Assembly (NCBI GenBank): GCA_026936325.1 | Contig: JAPTHN010000019.1 | Span: forward strand, 10,442,253-10,506,252 | Reading direction: 5' to 3' | DNA from: Platynereis dumerilii | Taxonomy: Eukaryota; Annelida; Polychaeta; Phyllodocida; Nereididae | DNA length: 64,000 nt | In this document: in pieces, positions 11,259-23,406 of the stretch | How positions within the stretch are numbered: position 1 is the first letter of the stretch | Layout: every line of letters begins with the position of its first letter | The notes under the pieces: generated by a model | What the model was told of the DNA's origin: nothing | Databases searched by the model: none | The model's input: only the letters and a program-made list of their open reading frames with translations | Made by a program: the position numbers and the translations under genes

Positions 11259-12499
11259 GAGCTCCCCAGCAGCACTAGCAAAAGTAGGTCAGTGTGACCC
11301 AGTTGCCACGATTGACCTTTGACCTCAAGATAGTCAGCCTGTTTGTTTTCTTTAATGATTTTTTCCATCTCAGAGAGGCACCAAAAGTTGATGGAAGCAA
11401 GATAATATTCTATTCAGACTGCATGCCAAGTTTTAATGACATAGGTGAAACAGCACGACCAGGGCAGTTGTCATAAGTTTTCCTGAAACTCCTCTCGTAA
11501 TACAGGCTGCAAGCAGCTGTAAAAATCCATAAAACGGCAAAGCAAAGCAACATTTTATCACACAAGGATATAACAACTTGAGCCAGTGACTCCTAATTTT
11601 AGATGAATAAACAATACGGTATTTGTGTAACATTTCGACCATTTAGCAAGATTGGCAGACCCCATAATGGAAAGTTTAGATAACTCTCCAATATCCTATG
11701 AATTTTTGAATTATTGGATAAAACGGTATTTTTTTATAATTTTAGTTATCAGTCCCAACTGCAAGTTATAAAGTGCCATCAGCAGAAATGAAACAAAGTG
11801 ACATGACAGGTTTATAGATAATTAATCACACAAGTGTTTTTTGACATACAAATCCAAAAGAAAAGCCAATGTTTATGAAAAGTTATGCAACCAATCAGTA
11901 AACATTTTTGGAAAATAATCAGTGTAAATGAAAAGAGTTATATAACCAATCACTGGCAATCAGTCAACATTTTGTCAACATTTTTGGACAATCCAATATT
12001 CGGAGTCCCTCTGACACTCGTGTCATCGGCTTATTATAGAGGGACTCATGGAGTCTGATTCAGTAATGTCTTTTAAATTACTTCCAAAGTTTCTCACAAA
12101 ACTTTTGGAAAGTTTGGTGAGCCACGATTAAACGGGAATGGCAGTAATACTTGCAATACAAACCTCCAAATCCTGTATAGGTCAAGCAAACAACAACAAA
12201 CTAATACTGTACTGCAGTCTGTTGAGTGCATGTAATTGAAATTCTTATCTATAGGGTGTTGATCATTCAATATATCATTATGCCATACAAAGAAAATATC
12301 AATAACAATGCAAAGTAGCTCTGCCTTTTACTATGGGTAATTCTAGTAGCTCATATTTAGATAATTGACAAGGGCTTAACTTTTACTAAATATTCATTTA
12401 ACTTGAATTACATGATAGCTGCCATGATCTAACAAACTAATCAGCTAATAATGTTGATTAATTGAAATGTTTTGTCAGTGAAACTGTTGTTTGACACAG
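11259..12499. other. Intronic DNA, no gene seen
   Basis: AT-rich sequence. The only structure noted is a small hairpin at 12003-12047 with perfect GAGTCCCTCT/AGAGGGACTC arms. Confidence 0.5.
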
Positions 12500-12557
<58 letters not shown>

Positions 12558-12587
12558 CATATCTATCTATCTATCTATCTATCTACA

Positions 12588-12640
<53 letters not shown>

Positions 12641-12836
12641 CTTTCTTTATCTATCTCTATCTATCTATCTCTATCTATGATCTATCTATCTCTATCTATC
12701 TATCTATATCTATCTCTATCTATCTATCTCTATCTATCATCTCTATCTATCTATCTTATCTATCTATCTTTATCTATCTCTATCTATATTATCTATATCT
12801 ATCTATGTCTATCTATATCTATCTATATATATCCAG
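12500..12836 (+). repeat. (TATC)n microsatellite, about 330 bp
   Basis: Pure TATC for the first 140 bp, then interrupted by CATA, TCTC and ATAT variants. Confidence 0.97.
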
Positions 12837-13061
12837 ACAGCCGTTGATGCCAGTCAATGTGTACTAACCTTTTTTGATAAAAATTATATTATATATTTTT
12901 AACACATTCTCAAGACAAAGGTGGCCCCCTTATAGCGGCAATAATTTGCCTTTAGGGGGTCTCCTTGCTCCATTCATTTATTTCTTTACATTTATCTATT
13001 TATTCTTTTCATTTATATTTTTACAATATTCACCTCCCATTATAATGAGCAAATAAAATCA

Positions 13062-13146
13062 ATAATCAATCAATCAATCAATCAATATATCTATCTATAT
13101 CTATCTGACTATCCGACTATCCAACTATCCAAGTATCTGTCTATCC
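13062..13146 (+). repeat. (CAAT)n followed by degenerate TATC/ACTATCC repeats
   Basis: AATCAATCAATCAATCAAT follows AATAAAATCAATAATC. The preceding AATAAA-rich stretch could be the tail of a retroposed sequence. Confidence 0.8.
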
Positions 13147-13928
13147 GATTTATGAGGATTGACAGGCCCCCCCCCCCTCCCCCCCCCAGTATGAGTGGGT
13201 CATGTGACCTGACTAGAGGGCACTGGGGCTGCATCAGTTTGCTTTGCTTGGATCACAAACTGTTATTATTAGTATTGTATATCACGAAATTGAAAGTTTT
13301 GTGCTGGGGTGTATCTAGAAATGGCCTTGGGGGGGGGCATTACTTGGGAATGATTTTTTTAACAGAACATGGGGGTTTTCAAGGTAATTTACAGTATTGT
13401 TTATGTATTTAATAGAAATTTTGTTTTGTCTTGGGCTTATAATGGCAATTTAAATTTTACAGTTATAATTCAGTTTTTAAAGAAGACTTTAAAAAAAAAA
13501 GGGAGACAAATATATATAGCTTTAAACCCATTTTCTTGATACTTTCATTGAGAACTTGTATTGGGTGATGAACAACTGCACATGCTGGTGACCTTTGGCC
13601 CTTTGTGACCTCTCATGACATTTTAACAGCAGTACCCACCTTTAATGGGGTCAAGAATATGTGAGACAAAATTGCCAGGGGTAATCTTGGCAGGGTGGGG
13701 GTAATGCAAGGACAAGCATGACTGTGTAATCTCTTCTATATAGCTACCTGAGCACCTATGAATGTCTAGAGATAATTAAAAGGTTCATGACCTTCTGTAT
13801 TAGTATATTGTAAAATTCATTGAGCTACAGATGCAGTTAGGCTCTTGAAAGTGCTATCTGTTACGAGTATTGAAGATATCATATTCATACTCATTGCAAG
13901 GAATGTCTAAAACCAATATTTTATTTCT
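13147..13928. other. Intronic DNA, no gene seen
   Basis: A C-rich run (13167-13190) and a G-run (13330) are the only notable points. Confidence 0.5.
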
Positions 13929-13994
13929 CTCAAATCAGTCAGTCAGTCAGTCAGAGTCAGTCAGTCAGTTAGTCATCTATCTATCTATTTATCC

Positions 13995-14075
<81 letters not shown>

Positions 14076-14076
14076 C
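13929..14076 (+). repeat. (CAGT)n then (TATC)n microsatellite
   Basis: CAGTCAGTCAGTCAGAGTCAG precedes about 95 bp of TATC. Confidence 0.95.
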
Positions 14077-15263
14077 ATAAAATATATCTGATTTATACAG
14101 ATTGATCATTTAATTCACATATTTTTGGTTTTGCCTTGGTTTTGAGATTTGCCATGCAAATGAACAATGTGTAACATTATTAATTGCCTCCTCTTGCCTC
14201 CTTTATAGCTCTTTATCAATTACTATTTGAAAACTAGCCTTGATATTGACAAGCCAAAAAGGGGCACACATCCTTTGAGCATAGAGCTTAGAGTAGGTCT
14301 GGAAACTCTGCTGATCTAAGATTAGAGCTACATGTATAAGGGGAAGAGGGTACACTTTGCAGCATCAAAGGTTCACTCAGCGTCTCTCATGAGACTATAA
14401 CGATGTGTGAAAAATCACAGCTATAAGTAAAACTAATATATTGTGATTATAAAGACTGTTTATCTGAAAATGTCATTTTAAAACATAGTGATGGTTGTTT
14501 GTAAAAATATCTTTATATCAGCCAAAGACAATGTTTGTGTCCAGAAATGTTAGTTGGTGTGTTAAAATAATAATTTTTTTAAAACAATAACGAAATTCTG
14601 GCTTGGACTGAATGACAGTTTATTTGCTTAAAATTCACAATGTGCGCACCCTTGCGCACTTTTCTAATGTGGCCTATCATGTCAACTAACATTTAAAGTT
14701 TAATGTGTTAAAATGTCAAATTCGCCAAACTTGTCCCTGATTAGATATGACAGGTTTAATTAAGATGATTTTCATTGGTTTTTTTCTGATTTTTAACTGA
14801 AATAATTAAGAATAACATGTTAAAAGCTGTTAAAATTGTCCTAAATTCTCGGGGAAAAAACTGACTTGTAGGTCTCAAGAAGCTTAATTTTATGGGATCA
14901 ATCAATCTTCAGCAACTTTGGATCCTTTTGTTTTGATGCATGGACTTGACAGGGGGTTCAAGGCAGGACTGGAAGAGGGGTAAAGGTTTTGAATTGTGCG
15001 GGCGAGACGCTGATTGGATGAAAGGCTACCGAGGGTAATAAATGGGCTATTAGCAAAGAGGCTAATACCGCGAAATTCAAAGGATTTTTAAAATTTTCTT
15101 TTGAAGATTTTGGCACATTTGTGTGTAAAACATTAAATTAAGTAAATTGATCATGACCAAATTAAGTGGAGCTTCTTTCTAATAATATTTCTATGCTTTG
15201 AGGTATATTGTCCATTATCCCATGTCTAGCAAACTTTTCTCCCTGATACTGAGGTTTTCCCTG
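14077..15263. other. Intronic DNA, no gene seen
   Basis: AT-rich sequence within the receptor intron without exon signals, tandem structure or paired inverted ends that I could support. Confidence 0.5.
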
Positions 15264-15271
15264 GTAAATAC

Positions 15272-15775
15272 CAGTGTTGGGCAAGTTAACAAAAAATGTT
15301 AACTTAGTTAACAGCTAATAAGTTAATCAAATTATTAGTAAAGTTATAGTTAATAAGTTAAAATTGTGGCTGAATTAACTGAAGTTAAAGTTAAAAAGTT
15401 AAGTTAATTTTTTTTTACTTTGATAAAAATAGCAGACAATATCTAAGAAAATATTTACTGCAAGTACCAGAATGAGGCTCTTCTGTCTCAAAAAGAGGCA
15501 CAGGTTACATTTCCAGACAAACGAACTCAGACAATGTCTGTCTGGGATTCACTATTTAGTTATCTTTTGTCAAATGAAGTCTTTTTCATGCAAAAATGTG
15601 TCTTTTATGCAACTTTTTCTACTAAAAGTAGCGGACTTTATTGACTTGTAATTAAGTAACGGAAGTTATTAACTTACGTTGATGCAAAAAAAGATGTTAA
15701 CTTAATAACTAGTTACTCATTTTGTTAACTTCGTTATTAACGGATTAGCGATTAACTAGTTAATGCCCACCACTG
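15272..15775. mobile_element. hAT-type MITE, 504 bp
   Basis: Ends CAGTGTTGGGCAAGTTAAC and GTTAATGCCCACCACTG lie between perfect 8-bp duplications GTAAATAC (15264-15271, 15776-15783). The interior is rich in GTTAA/TTAAC motifs. The 8-bp duplication and CAG-type ends define hAT. Confidence 0.92.
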
Positions 15776-15903
15776 GTAAATACCAAATAAGAGAGGGAAA
15801 TATGTGGGTATCGAGAGGGACAAATATCAGTACACCCAATCAGAGCTCTTCAATAAATTAGCTAAGAGGGCTATACTAATTTATTCATTAGATGGCAGGG
15901 ATA

Positions 15904-16866
15904 GGGGAGGCGGGGGTCAGAAGTCACAAAATTCAGAAAAAGCCCCAGAACAGAGCAGGTGTTTGTTAGATCTGAATGACCTTTGGCACAATTATGCAGT
16001 ATTTAGTTGACTATAGTTGTATCACATGATAGCTGCTGTGTTGTAAATAGGCTTTAGTCAGTTCACAATTATTTAAGGCAAAGTCTGCTGTGACTTTTTA
16101 CCCCATGTCAGGGTCAAGAAGTCACAACCATGGGGTAACAAGTCACATGCAATTGTTGTGAACATACAAGACTATATGAGGTAATAAGCAGACCTATACT
16201 TGATAGTCCTCCTTGTGCATGAAATTTATAGTGAGCCTTCAAACATTATCGGCATGCAATGACAATGCACCATCAGCAAAGCCGGCGTCAGAAATTGCCC
16301 AAAGTTTGCGAAATGAAATTTTGCTGCAATGCTCTCTCATCAGTATTATTGATGATGGATGATGACAAGATTGTAAGCTAAAAGCTTCTAGTGTGGAATA
16401 TTTTACTTTCCTTAGCACAGAATACTGACTTCCCGGTACCCTATGGTAAAATATCACAGTGCTGGGGTGAAATGTCACAGTGTGACATTTCACCCCTCAG
16501 CTGTTTTTTTAATTCAACATATGATCCTGGCAATTTGGTGGCCAAATGGCAAAAAAATGGGTTCACAGCATGAAAGACAACTATCCAAATGACCTTGAAA
16601 CACTAGCACAACTTCCTATGTCACAGTGACCAGACATAAATAGAGAAAGTTCAGAATCGATAAAACCTGTTTGGGACACCAAAAATGCATGAGGTGGGTA
16701 AAAACCCACTTTGCACAATGAGTATAATTTTCATATTCCCTGCAGACCTTCTTCTCATAAAAGTGTCCCAATTGATGATTTAAGCTTGTAACGGATTAGG
16801 TCACTGCAAGTTGGTCAAAAAGGCCTGTGACTTTTTACCCCTGTGACTTTTCACCCCCTCTTCCCC
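15904..16866 (-). mobile_element. TA-flanked MITE, family T1, copy 2 (inverted)
   Basis: Inverted copy of 7647-8605 with only scattered differences, again with TA on both sides (15902-15903, 16867-16868). It carries the same GTGAC..TACCCC motifs and central palindrome. Confidence 0.87.
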
Positions 16867-17136
16867 TATACTGAAACTGACAAATCAGAAAACAGCATTG
16901 CCTCATTTGCATACCACAATCAACAAAAAGACGTTGTACATGACCCTCTGTATACCATGCTTATTAACATAACAAGCCAGCATCTTTTTTGATTGTTATG
17001 ATTTAAGGCAATTAAGTACAACCAATTAAGATTATTGATTTTTTTGTAGCATAACTGCATTCACATTAAGTGTTTCAAACTGTTTTACATTGATATAAAA
17101 TAAAAGTATTTAAAAAAAAAAGACATGGGATAAAAA

Positions 17137-17275
17137 GGTTACATCATGGGTGGGGGCAGTATATCCCTGTATAGTCACCCTCGACCCAGTATATCCCTCG
17201 ACCCTTCGGGTCTCGGGATATACTGGGTCTCAGGTGACTATACTAGGGATATACTGCCCCCACCCATGATATAAC
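17137..17275. repeat. Foldback hairpin, about 139 bp
   Basis: Arms of about 65 bp (GGGTGGGGGCAGTATATCCC on the left, GGGATATACTGCCCCCACCC on the right) meet at CGACCC-TTCG-GGTCTCG near 17204. Small asymmetric bulges interrupt the arms. Confidence 0.9.
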
Positions 17276-17336
17276 CTCATAGTATGAGACTTTTTTATGA
17301 GAAATCTTCAGATGGTCAGGTGGGAAGAATTTGAAG

Positions 17337-17406
<70 letters not shown>
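17337..17406 (+). repeat. (TATC)n microsatellite
   Basis: About 17 uninterrupted TATC units. Confidence 0.97.
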
Positions 17407-17714
17407 ATCTACATAATACACATATCTATTTATCTGTCTGTCTATCTAACCATAAAATATATTCTTCTATCAATGGCGCATTAACTCACTTTCGTATCAC
17501 ATCCAGCACACACAGTCATTAAAGATAAACATCAGTCATTTTGGCTGGATAACTGCCCCATTATTGTTAGTGCTACCCCATTGATAAAGTTGAATTGCTT
17601 CATGGTTCATCTGAGGGGTCTTCTAGACGGAAAAACAATTGAGGTATTATTTTAGTTGGTAGCTTACAAAAATAGTGACTTTTTAATGAGAGGGTCTATG
17701 TCCTGCAGGCACTG

Positions 17715-18708
17715 CAGGGGCGTAGGCAAGGGGGGGGCAGATATAGGGGTCAGAAACCCCCCCTTTTGCCCAAAACTAAAGTCACATTTACCTGACTCTT
17801 AATTTAAGTAAGCCCTCACAAGTGCCAAATGCATGTGAACTTGTCACTTGATGCGAAAATGTATTTTTAAAATTATATTTTTCATCATAAAAGTTTGTTC
17901 CAGGGATTTTCCTCGATGTCAAACCAATATTTATGGGATAATGAGCTCGGATTTTACAAGAATTTCCACTTACTGAATTTGAAATATTTCTTTGACTCGT
18001 TCCTTTTAGATCTAACTTATGGGCCAGTTAATTGTTCTTCTGAAATGCCATTTTTATTTAAAAGAATTGCCTTTTAAATTGATGGTGTTTTCTTCTGAGA
18101 GACTATTTTTGCATTCCTGTAGACGTTTTACCAAAAGACAAACCATAACAGGTAGCATGTTTGCCAATTGGAGAATGTTGGTCATTTTAAACCCAGCAGT
18201 CTATGATAAAGTTTTTAATCAATGGATTTAGATTCCAGAAAATCACTCCCTTGCATTCCACAGGTGTTTAGAATAGGGGCTGATCATGTATAATGGACAT
18301 TTATGTTATTCATATAGGAATTTCCGGTGCTGTCTCTGATTATGCCAACAACACAAGGATGAGAGTTTCACACACTCCCTTGGCCTTGCAACTTGACAAA
18401 TATTCCAATCCAAAGTACAAACAAATTTTTAAAAGACATTATTGGACACTTGCCGTATACTGATCATGGTGCAGAGTAAGGGGGGATTCTCAAATAGTTT
18501 GTATAATGATAACTTACAGAAAAGTTTTGAAAAATCAGCATTTTCAGGTTTTGATACCAGACCTTCCATGAAAGAACATAACTGCTCAGAATCAATATCC
18601 AGCATCATAAAATCCAGACCCCTGCCGAATAGGCTTTGCTCCTACGGGCCTCGCCAACGTCATCTGCAAATCCCCCCCCCCCTTTCATGGTTTCTGGCTA
18701 CGCCCCTG
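17715..18708. mobile_element. hAT-type MITE, 994 bp
   Basis: Ends CAGGGGCGTAGGCAAGG and GGCTACGCCCCTG are inverted. The flanking octamers AGGCACTG (17707-17714) and AGGTACTG (18709-18716) differ at one base. C/G runs sit just inside both ends. The right end abuts the minisatellite block 2. Confidence 0.85.
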
Positions 18709-18716
18709 AGGTACTG

Positions 18717-19462
18717 GCAAGTCCTGCCATGTCCCACAAGCACCGCTATGTCCCACAAGCACCAATAAGTCCCGCTATGTCCCACAAGCACCACTAAGTC
18801 CCGCAAGCACCACTAAGTCCCGCTATGTCCCACAAGCACCACTAAGTCCCGCAGGCACCACTATTGTCCACTAAGTCCCGCTATGTCCCACAAGCACCAA
18901 TAAGTCCCGCTATGTCCCACAAGCACCACTAAGTCCCGCTATGTCCCACAAGCACCACTAAGTCCCGCAGGCACCACTAAGTCCCGCTATGTCCCACAAG
19001 CACCACTAAGTCCCGCTATGTCCCACAAGCACCACTAAGTCCTGCTATGTCCCACAAGCACCAATAAGTCCTGCAGGCACCACCAAGTCCCGCTATGTCC
19101 CACAAGCACCAATAAGTCCCTCTATGTCCCACAAGCACCAATAAGTCCCGCAAGCACCACTCAGTCCCGCTATGTCCCACAAGCACCAGTAAGTCCCGCT
19201 ATGTCCCACAAGCACCACTAAGTCCCGCAGGAACCACTAAGTCCCGCTATGTCCCACAAGCACCATTAAGTCCCGCTATGTCCCACAAGCACCGCAAAGT
19301 CCCGCTATGTCCCACAAGCATCACTAAGTCCCGCTATGTCCCACAGGCATCACTAAGTCCCGCTATGTCCCGCAGGCACCCGCAGGTCCGAGTAAGTCCC
19401 ACAAGTACCGGACGTCCCAAAGGGAGCCTCCATCTGGGACTTATGAGTTTAAATGGGGCCTA
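18717..19462 (+). repeat. 29-bp minisatellite array, block 2, with conserved right edge
   Basis: About 23 units of CTATGTCCCACAAGCACC plus ACTAAGTCCCG end in GGAGCCTCCATC, GGGACTTATGAG and TTTAAATGGGGCC, the reverse complement of the block 1 and 3 edge. The modules match block 1 in different order. Confidence 0.9.
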
Positions 19463-20825
19463 AGAAAGCATTGCATTTTGAATTAAATGGGAAAATCAAA
19501 CTATAGTTTAAATACACAACATGCATAATCATAATGACATTAGTAGTGTTCACTTGAGCTGTCATTGGAGTGTTACATTACTGACAGCTTGGCTGTTGGC
19601 TGCAGTGCAATTATAGCAACAGGTGTGTGTGTGTCTGCAAGCACACAGCCACAGCAATGTACTGTTTCATGAGTGTATACAGTATATTTTCCAAAGCACT
19701 ATGACAGTCAAACAACCAACATTGTAGACTACTTGTTTAGTATGTTTACATAGCTGGCTTCCAATGTGGCTGCCTACCCAAATTTTACTTAGGAATACTT
19801 CAAGAAAATGTTGTCACAATGGTTATATTTAATTAAAAGTTAATAAACATTTTAATCTCTTCATCAAAAATAATTTGCCTGTGGTCTGTGGATATGGAAT
19901 GCAAACGGGAATTGAAATTGGGAATTGAGTGACAGCTCTCCCAAGTATTTTGGATTAATTAGCAATTGTTCAGGGAGCTCCGGTCAGAAATTATGTGAAT
20001 ATGACATGTTTGGGCTAATTTACGTAATTAGGTTTAGACCAGGCCCGTACCCATTTTGTTTAACTCCTAAGCTAAGGAGCTGGTAATCATCAATATGGCA
20101 TGGGGTGTATGGTACCACTTGATCTGTTGACTGAAATGAGCTGTTTGAAATACTATGAAATATTTTCTGATAAATGCAATGTGTAAACTCGATATGATGT
20201 TACATTAATATTCTTTTTTCCAGATTGGTGCATCTCGTATTATTTTTGGCATTGTTGGGTCTACCATTTGAAAGAAAAAGCCTACATGCTCCAAATTGTT
20301 GCAAACCAGTTTGTCTGTTGAGAGACCAGGTAAGTTGAGAAATACAGTAGCCCAGGCTTATTAGAAATTGCTTGAGAGGGGCACGATAACATGTGGTGAA
20401 TGGACAGAATTCTGAATTCTGCTGTTTTTTTTTGTTCAAGGTTCTGTTTTGACTTGAGGGTACGATGACATGGAAAAATAAATTTTAATTTTTATGTGAA
20501 TCTTGTATACTGTAGTTTAAATCAATAGAAAATCCAAAAAGACAAGAGCTTGGTCTGTATTTTGAAAGTGTAATGTCTTAAATTTCAGAATTATACATCA
20601 TCTTCATTCAGTGTAACATTAATGAGCAAACATGACTTCAAATATTTCCTTATTTTCCAGGTGCTGCATGGAGGCCATCTAAGTCTTGATCACAACTGTT
20701 ACACTACCATTATCGAAGACAACTTGATTTGGCAATCAGACATTGTGACATTGTCTGGAATCCAATTCCCACAAATGTCTCATAATCGCATCACAATGAA
20801 ATTGAATTTTCATTCACATTTGCAA
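19463..20825. other. Intronic DNA, no gene seen
   Basis: AT-rich sequence in the receptor intron. An acceptor-like TTATTTTCCAG at 20651-20661 leads into an open frame, but that frame ends inside the SINE at 20826. Confidence 0.5.
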
Positions 20826-21038
20826 GGCGGAGAGATAGATCAGTGGTCGACGCTGGTCGTGTGCTGTACTGCCAATCTCAAGTTCCCAAATTTAAATTCA
20901 GCTCTTATCAAGTCACTGGCACCTGGGCCTAATTGGATGGCTGTTTCAATCATCATTTGCCTCATTGTTGTGTCCCCCTCCTAATTAGCCTATTAAGTGC
21001 ATAGATACAGGACGTAAAGCCCCAGTCATCCATCCAGA
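20826..21038 (+). mobile_element. SINE family 2, diverged near-full copy
   Basis: A degraded tRNA-like head (ATCAGTGGTCGACGCTGG, then TGCCAATC) aligns with the head of the copy at 33553; TTGGATGGCTGTTTCAATCA, CTAATTAGCC and AAAGCCCCAGTCATCC follow in the family order. Confidence 0.75.
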
Positions 21039-21540
21039 TGTCCATTTGCCAGGATAGGACTGTTTGGTTTAACTTTTAACAAACATGTATGTTGATCTAT
21101 TATATATGCCCGTGTATGGAATGTTTGCAAATATCCAATTGTTGTCACTTAAAAGTAAACCTTATATTTATAAGGTGTTAAGTTTTTATTGCAAGGATAC
21201 TTTTTAATGTTCGAATTGATGCACTTGAAACTTCCTTACAGTATCGATAGCTAATCCAGTAAGTGACATCTACATGTAAAAATGTTAAATCTACGGCTAA
21301 ATCCTGATCTTTGAAATTTCTAGTGTTTTCTCTCTAATCGCTACAGAATCCGTTTATTGAATTGAGCAACAAAATTTGTACAATAGAAAAACTGACATTG
21401 AATTTATGTTATAATAATGACACTATTAAGCATATGTATACATGTGTATTGCAACAGTATTGCAAATAAACACTAATAGCATCTGATACGCGATGGTGGT
21501 CTTTTTAAACTGTTCTCATGAATAAAATATATTTCCCATT
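21039..21540. other. Intronic DNA, no gene seen
   Basis: AT-rich, with no exon or element boundary that I can support. Confidence 0.5.
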
Positions 21541-21723
21541 TACCATACAGGGTAAAGTTGGCAAGCCGGGAAAAGTTGGCCGCCTATTTTAATCCACTTA
21601 ATGGCGAAAATGCCAATTTTCCTCACGGACACAGGTTGCAAAGTTGATATTACTGCCATGAAGTGGGTCGAAATAGGTGGCCAACTTTCCCCCGGCTTGC
21701 CAATTTAACCCGGTTCTACGGTA
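21541..21723. mobile_element. TA-flanked MITE, 183 bp
   Basis: Inverted ends TACCATACAGGGTAAAGTTG and the reverse complement of TACCGTAGAACCGGGTTAAA both continue into TTGGCAAGCCGGGG and AAAGTTGGCC. TA borders suit Tc1/mariner. A SINE inserted at its right end. Confidence 0.85.
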
Positions 21724-21730
21724 TTGAATG

Positions 21731-22044
21731 AGAGTTCCCCGTGGCTTAATTGGTAAGTGCGCTTGTCAACTGGCTTTGAGGGCGTGGGTTCACATCTCAC
21801 CCCGGGAACTCACTTTAGTCCGAGCCCATGGGACATTAAATGGAGGCGGGTTGTATCCAGTGTTCTATGCTGGGGCAATTGAAAGACTCGGGGCAATTGA
21901 AAGACCCTGGGCATCCCTGAATTAATAGGGTATGTGCCAGACTCAAAGTCTTATCATCTCATCATCATACGGCGATCGCCTGCCTCGATATAGCCCACTT
22001 AAGGTGCTGCGGAGGCGTAAAACACAAACAAACCAACAAACAAA
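21731..22044 (+). mobile_element. tRNA-SINE family 1, full-length copy
   Basis: The head GTTCCCCGTGGCTTAATTGG contains a pol III A box (TGGCTTAATTGG), and GGTTCACATCTC serves as B box about 35 bp on. The body matches the truncated copies at 288 and 29716 and ends (AAAC)n. Target duplication CGGTATTGAATGA / CGGTATTAAATGA has one mismatch. This copy has a short internal duplication of GGGCAATTGAAAGAC. Confidence 0.88.
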
Positions 22045-22264
22045 CGGTATTAAATGAAGTTAAAACCTAAAGGTCAATTCCAACCTTGGTGCTTTGACAA
22101 CCTATTATCCCTGTCTGACTGTAACCAACTTTCTCATTATGATTACATTGTAAATCATGCTTCATCCTATTTTTTACCGGCCTTGCGGCTGTTATAAGAG
22201 GAGGGCTTAAACGGATTTTTGGTGAAATGGTACTCTTGTCCACTTGTCCACTTTTCTTTTCAAC

Positions 22265-22742
22265 ATATTTTGAATTGCCCATTGCAACTTTAGTATTTCA
22301 CTTGGATTTATGAAATTTGGTATAGGGATTTACTTAGGGATTCACCTCAGAAATTTTTGGAAAAATCCAAGATGGCTGCCAAAATGGCCACCAATGTTTT
22401 GAATTGCCCACTGTGACTTTAGTATCTCACTTAGATTTATGAAATTTGGTATAGGCTAGTAATTCAGTTAGGGGTTCCCCTCAGAAAATTTTTGGACAAA
22501 TCTAAGATGGCTGCCAAAATGGCCGCCATACTTTGAATTTCCCACTGTGACTTTAGTATTTCACATTTATATTTATGCAATTTGGTTTGGGGATTTGCTT
22601 AGGGGTTCCGTCATAAATTATGAGAACATTTCAAGATGGCTGTCGAAAATATAGTTTGAATTTCCCACTGTGACTTCAGTATTCCACCTACAGTTCTGAA
22701 ATTTGGTATAGGCATTTCCTGGGGTTCCCCTCAAAGTTTTTA
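22265..22742 (+). repeat. Tandem repeat, ~130-bp unit, about 3.5 copies
   Basis: Each unit carries TTTGAATT(G/T)CCCACTGTGA, TTTAGTATTTCAC, GAAATTTGGTATAGG, AGGGGTTCCCCTC and AAGATGGCTGCC. Units have diverged, so the array is old. Confidence 0.85.
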
Positions 22743-23130
22743 TGGCTTGCAGCAAACACTATCAGTCTGGCAATCACTGCTCAATACAAAACAATCCATG
22801 TAATAATATATAAATCACCCTCTTCATGATTTCAATCCCGAATATACAATCTCCAAGGCCGGTTTTGATTCCATGGATTCTTGTCATAGTAGATGTTTAA
22901 ATGCTGAACTTTATTTCATCAGACCTCGGACCCTTAAGTCAATGATTACTCATACACTCCTGCAGCGCTTAATAATGCATCTCCTAGGTTTGAATCTTCA
23001 TTCTTTGCTCTTCCGCATAGATCTGTTAACTTGTGTCCTTATTGCGGCTTTCAGGATATCCTGTTCTAAGAGGCTTAAAACCATTTCTTGATATTCCTAA
23101 ACATGCTGTCTGTTGCAGTCATCTAATGTG
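22743..23130. other. Intronic DNA, no gene seen
   Basis: AT-rich sequence within the receptor intron, with no exon or bounded element that I can support. Confidence 0.5.
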
Positions 23131-23138
23131 CTATTTAC

Positions 23139-23406
23139 TAGGACTGCACAATTAATCGCAAATTTATCGTTATCGCAATATCAAGTAGGGCGATAATGTT
23201 ATCACACAAAGGGGCGATAAATAAATTTTTTAATTTTCTTGTATTTTTGCCCAAAAATGGGAATTTCTTCTCATGAAATTCAAACTTTTTACCACAGTCT
23301 GGGGGTTCACGGGTAAATTTCTTGCTTGTTAATTTATCGCACAATTTATTGTCATCGCGATATAAGACATAGTTATCGCATATCAGCCTCTTATCGTGCA
23401 GCCCTA
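23139..23406. mobile_element. hAT-type MITE, 268 bp
   Basis: Ends TAGGACTGCACAATTAATCG and ATCGTGCAGCCCTA lie between perfect octamers CTATTTAC (23131-23138, 23407-23414). Several ATCG/CGAT motifs fill the interior. TAGGGCTGCAC ends are typical of hAT MITEs. Confidence 0.9.

Noticed and set aside
10942-11368. Open frames on both strands rich in Pro/Ser/Phe or Lys/Glu/Gly
   Set aside because: Translations of the CCTT polypyrimidine tract.
12472-12867. Long open frames encoding SIYLSIYL repeats
   Set aside because: They are translations of the TATC microsatellite; the same holds at 13870, 17331 and 43082.
7645-16868. One 9.2-kb transposon with 960-bp terminal repeats
   Set aside because: Each 960-bp copy has both of its own inverted ends and its own TA flanks, so these are two separate MITEs; nothing between them looks like a transposase or capsid gene.
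20622-20984. 120-codon open frame
   Set aside because: Most of its second half is a diverged family 2 SINE.
21731-21800. tRNA gene
   Set aside because: A and B boxes are present but the sequence does not fold into a complete cloverleaf and is the head of a SINE; the same applies to 30199, 33569, 28200 and 35500.
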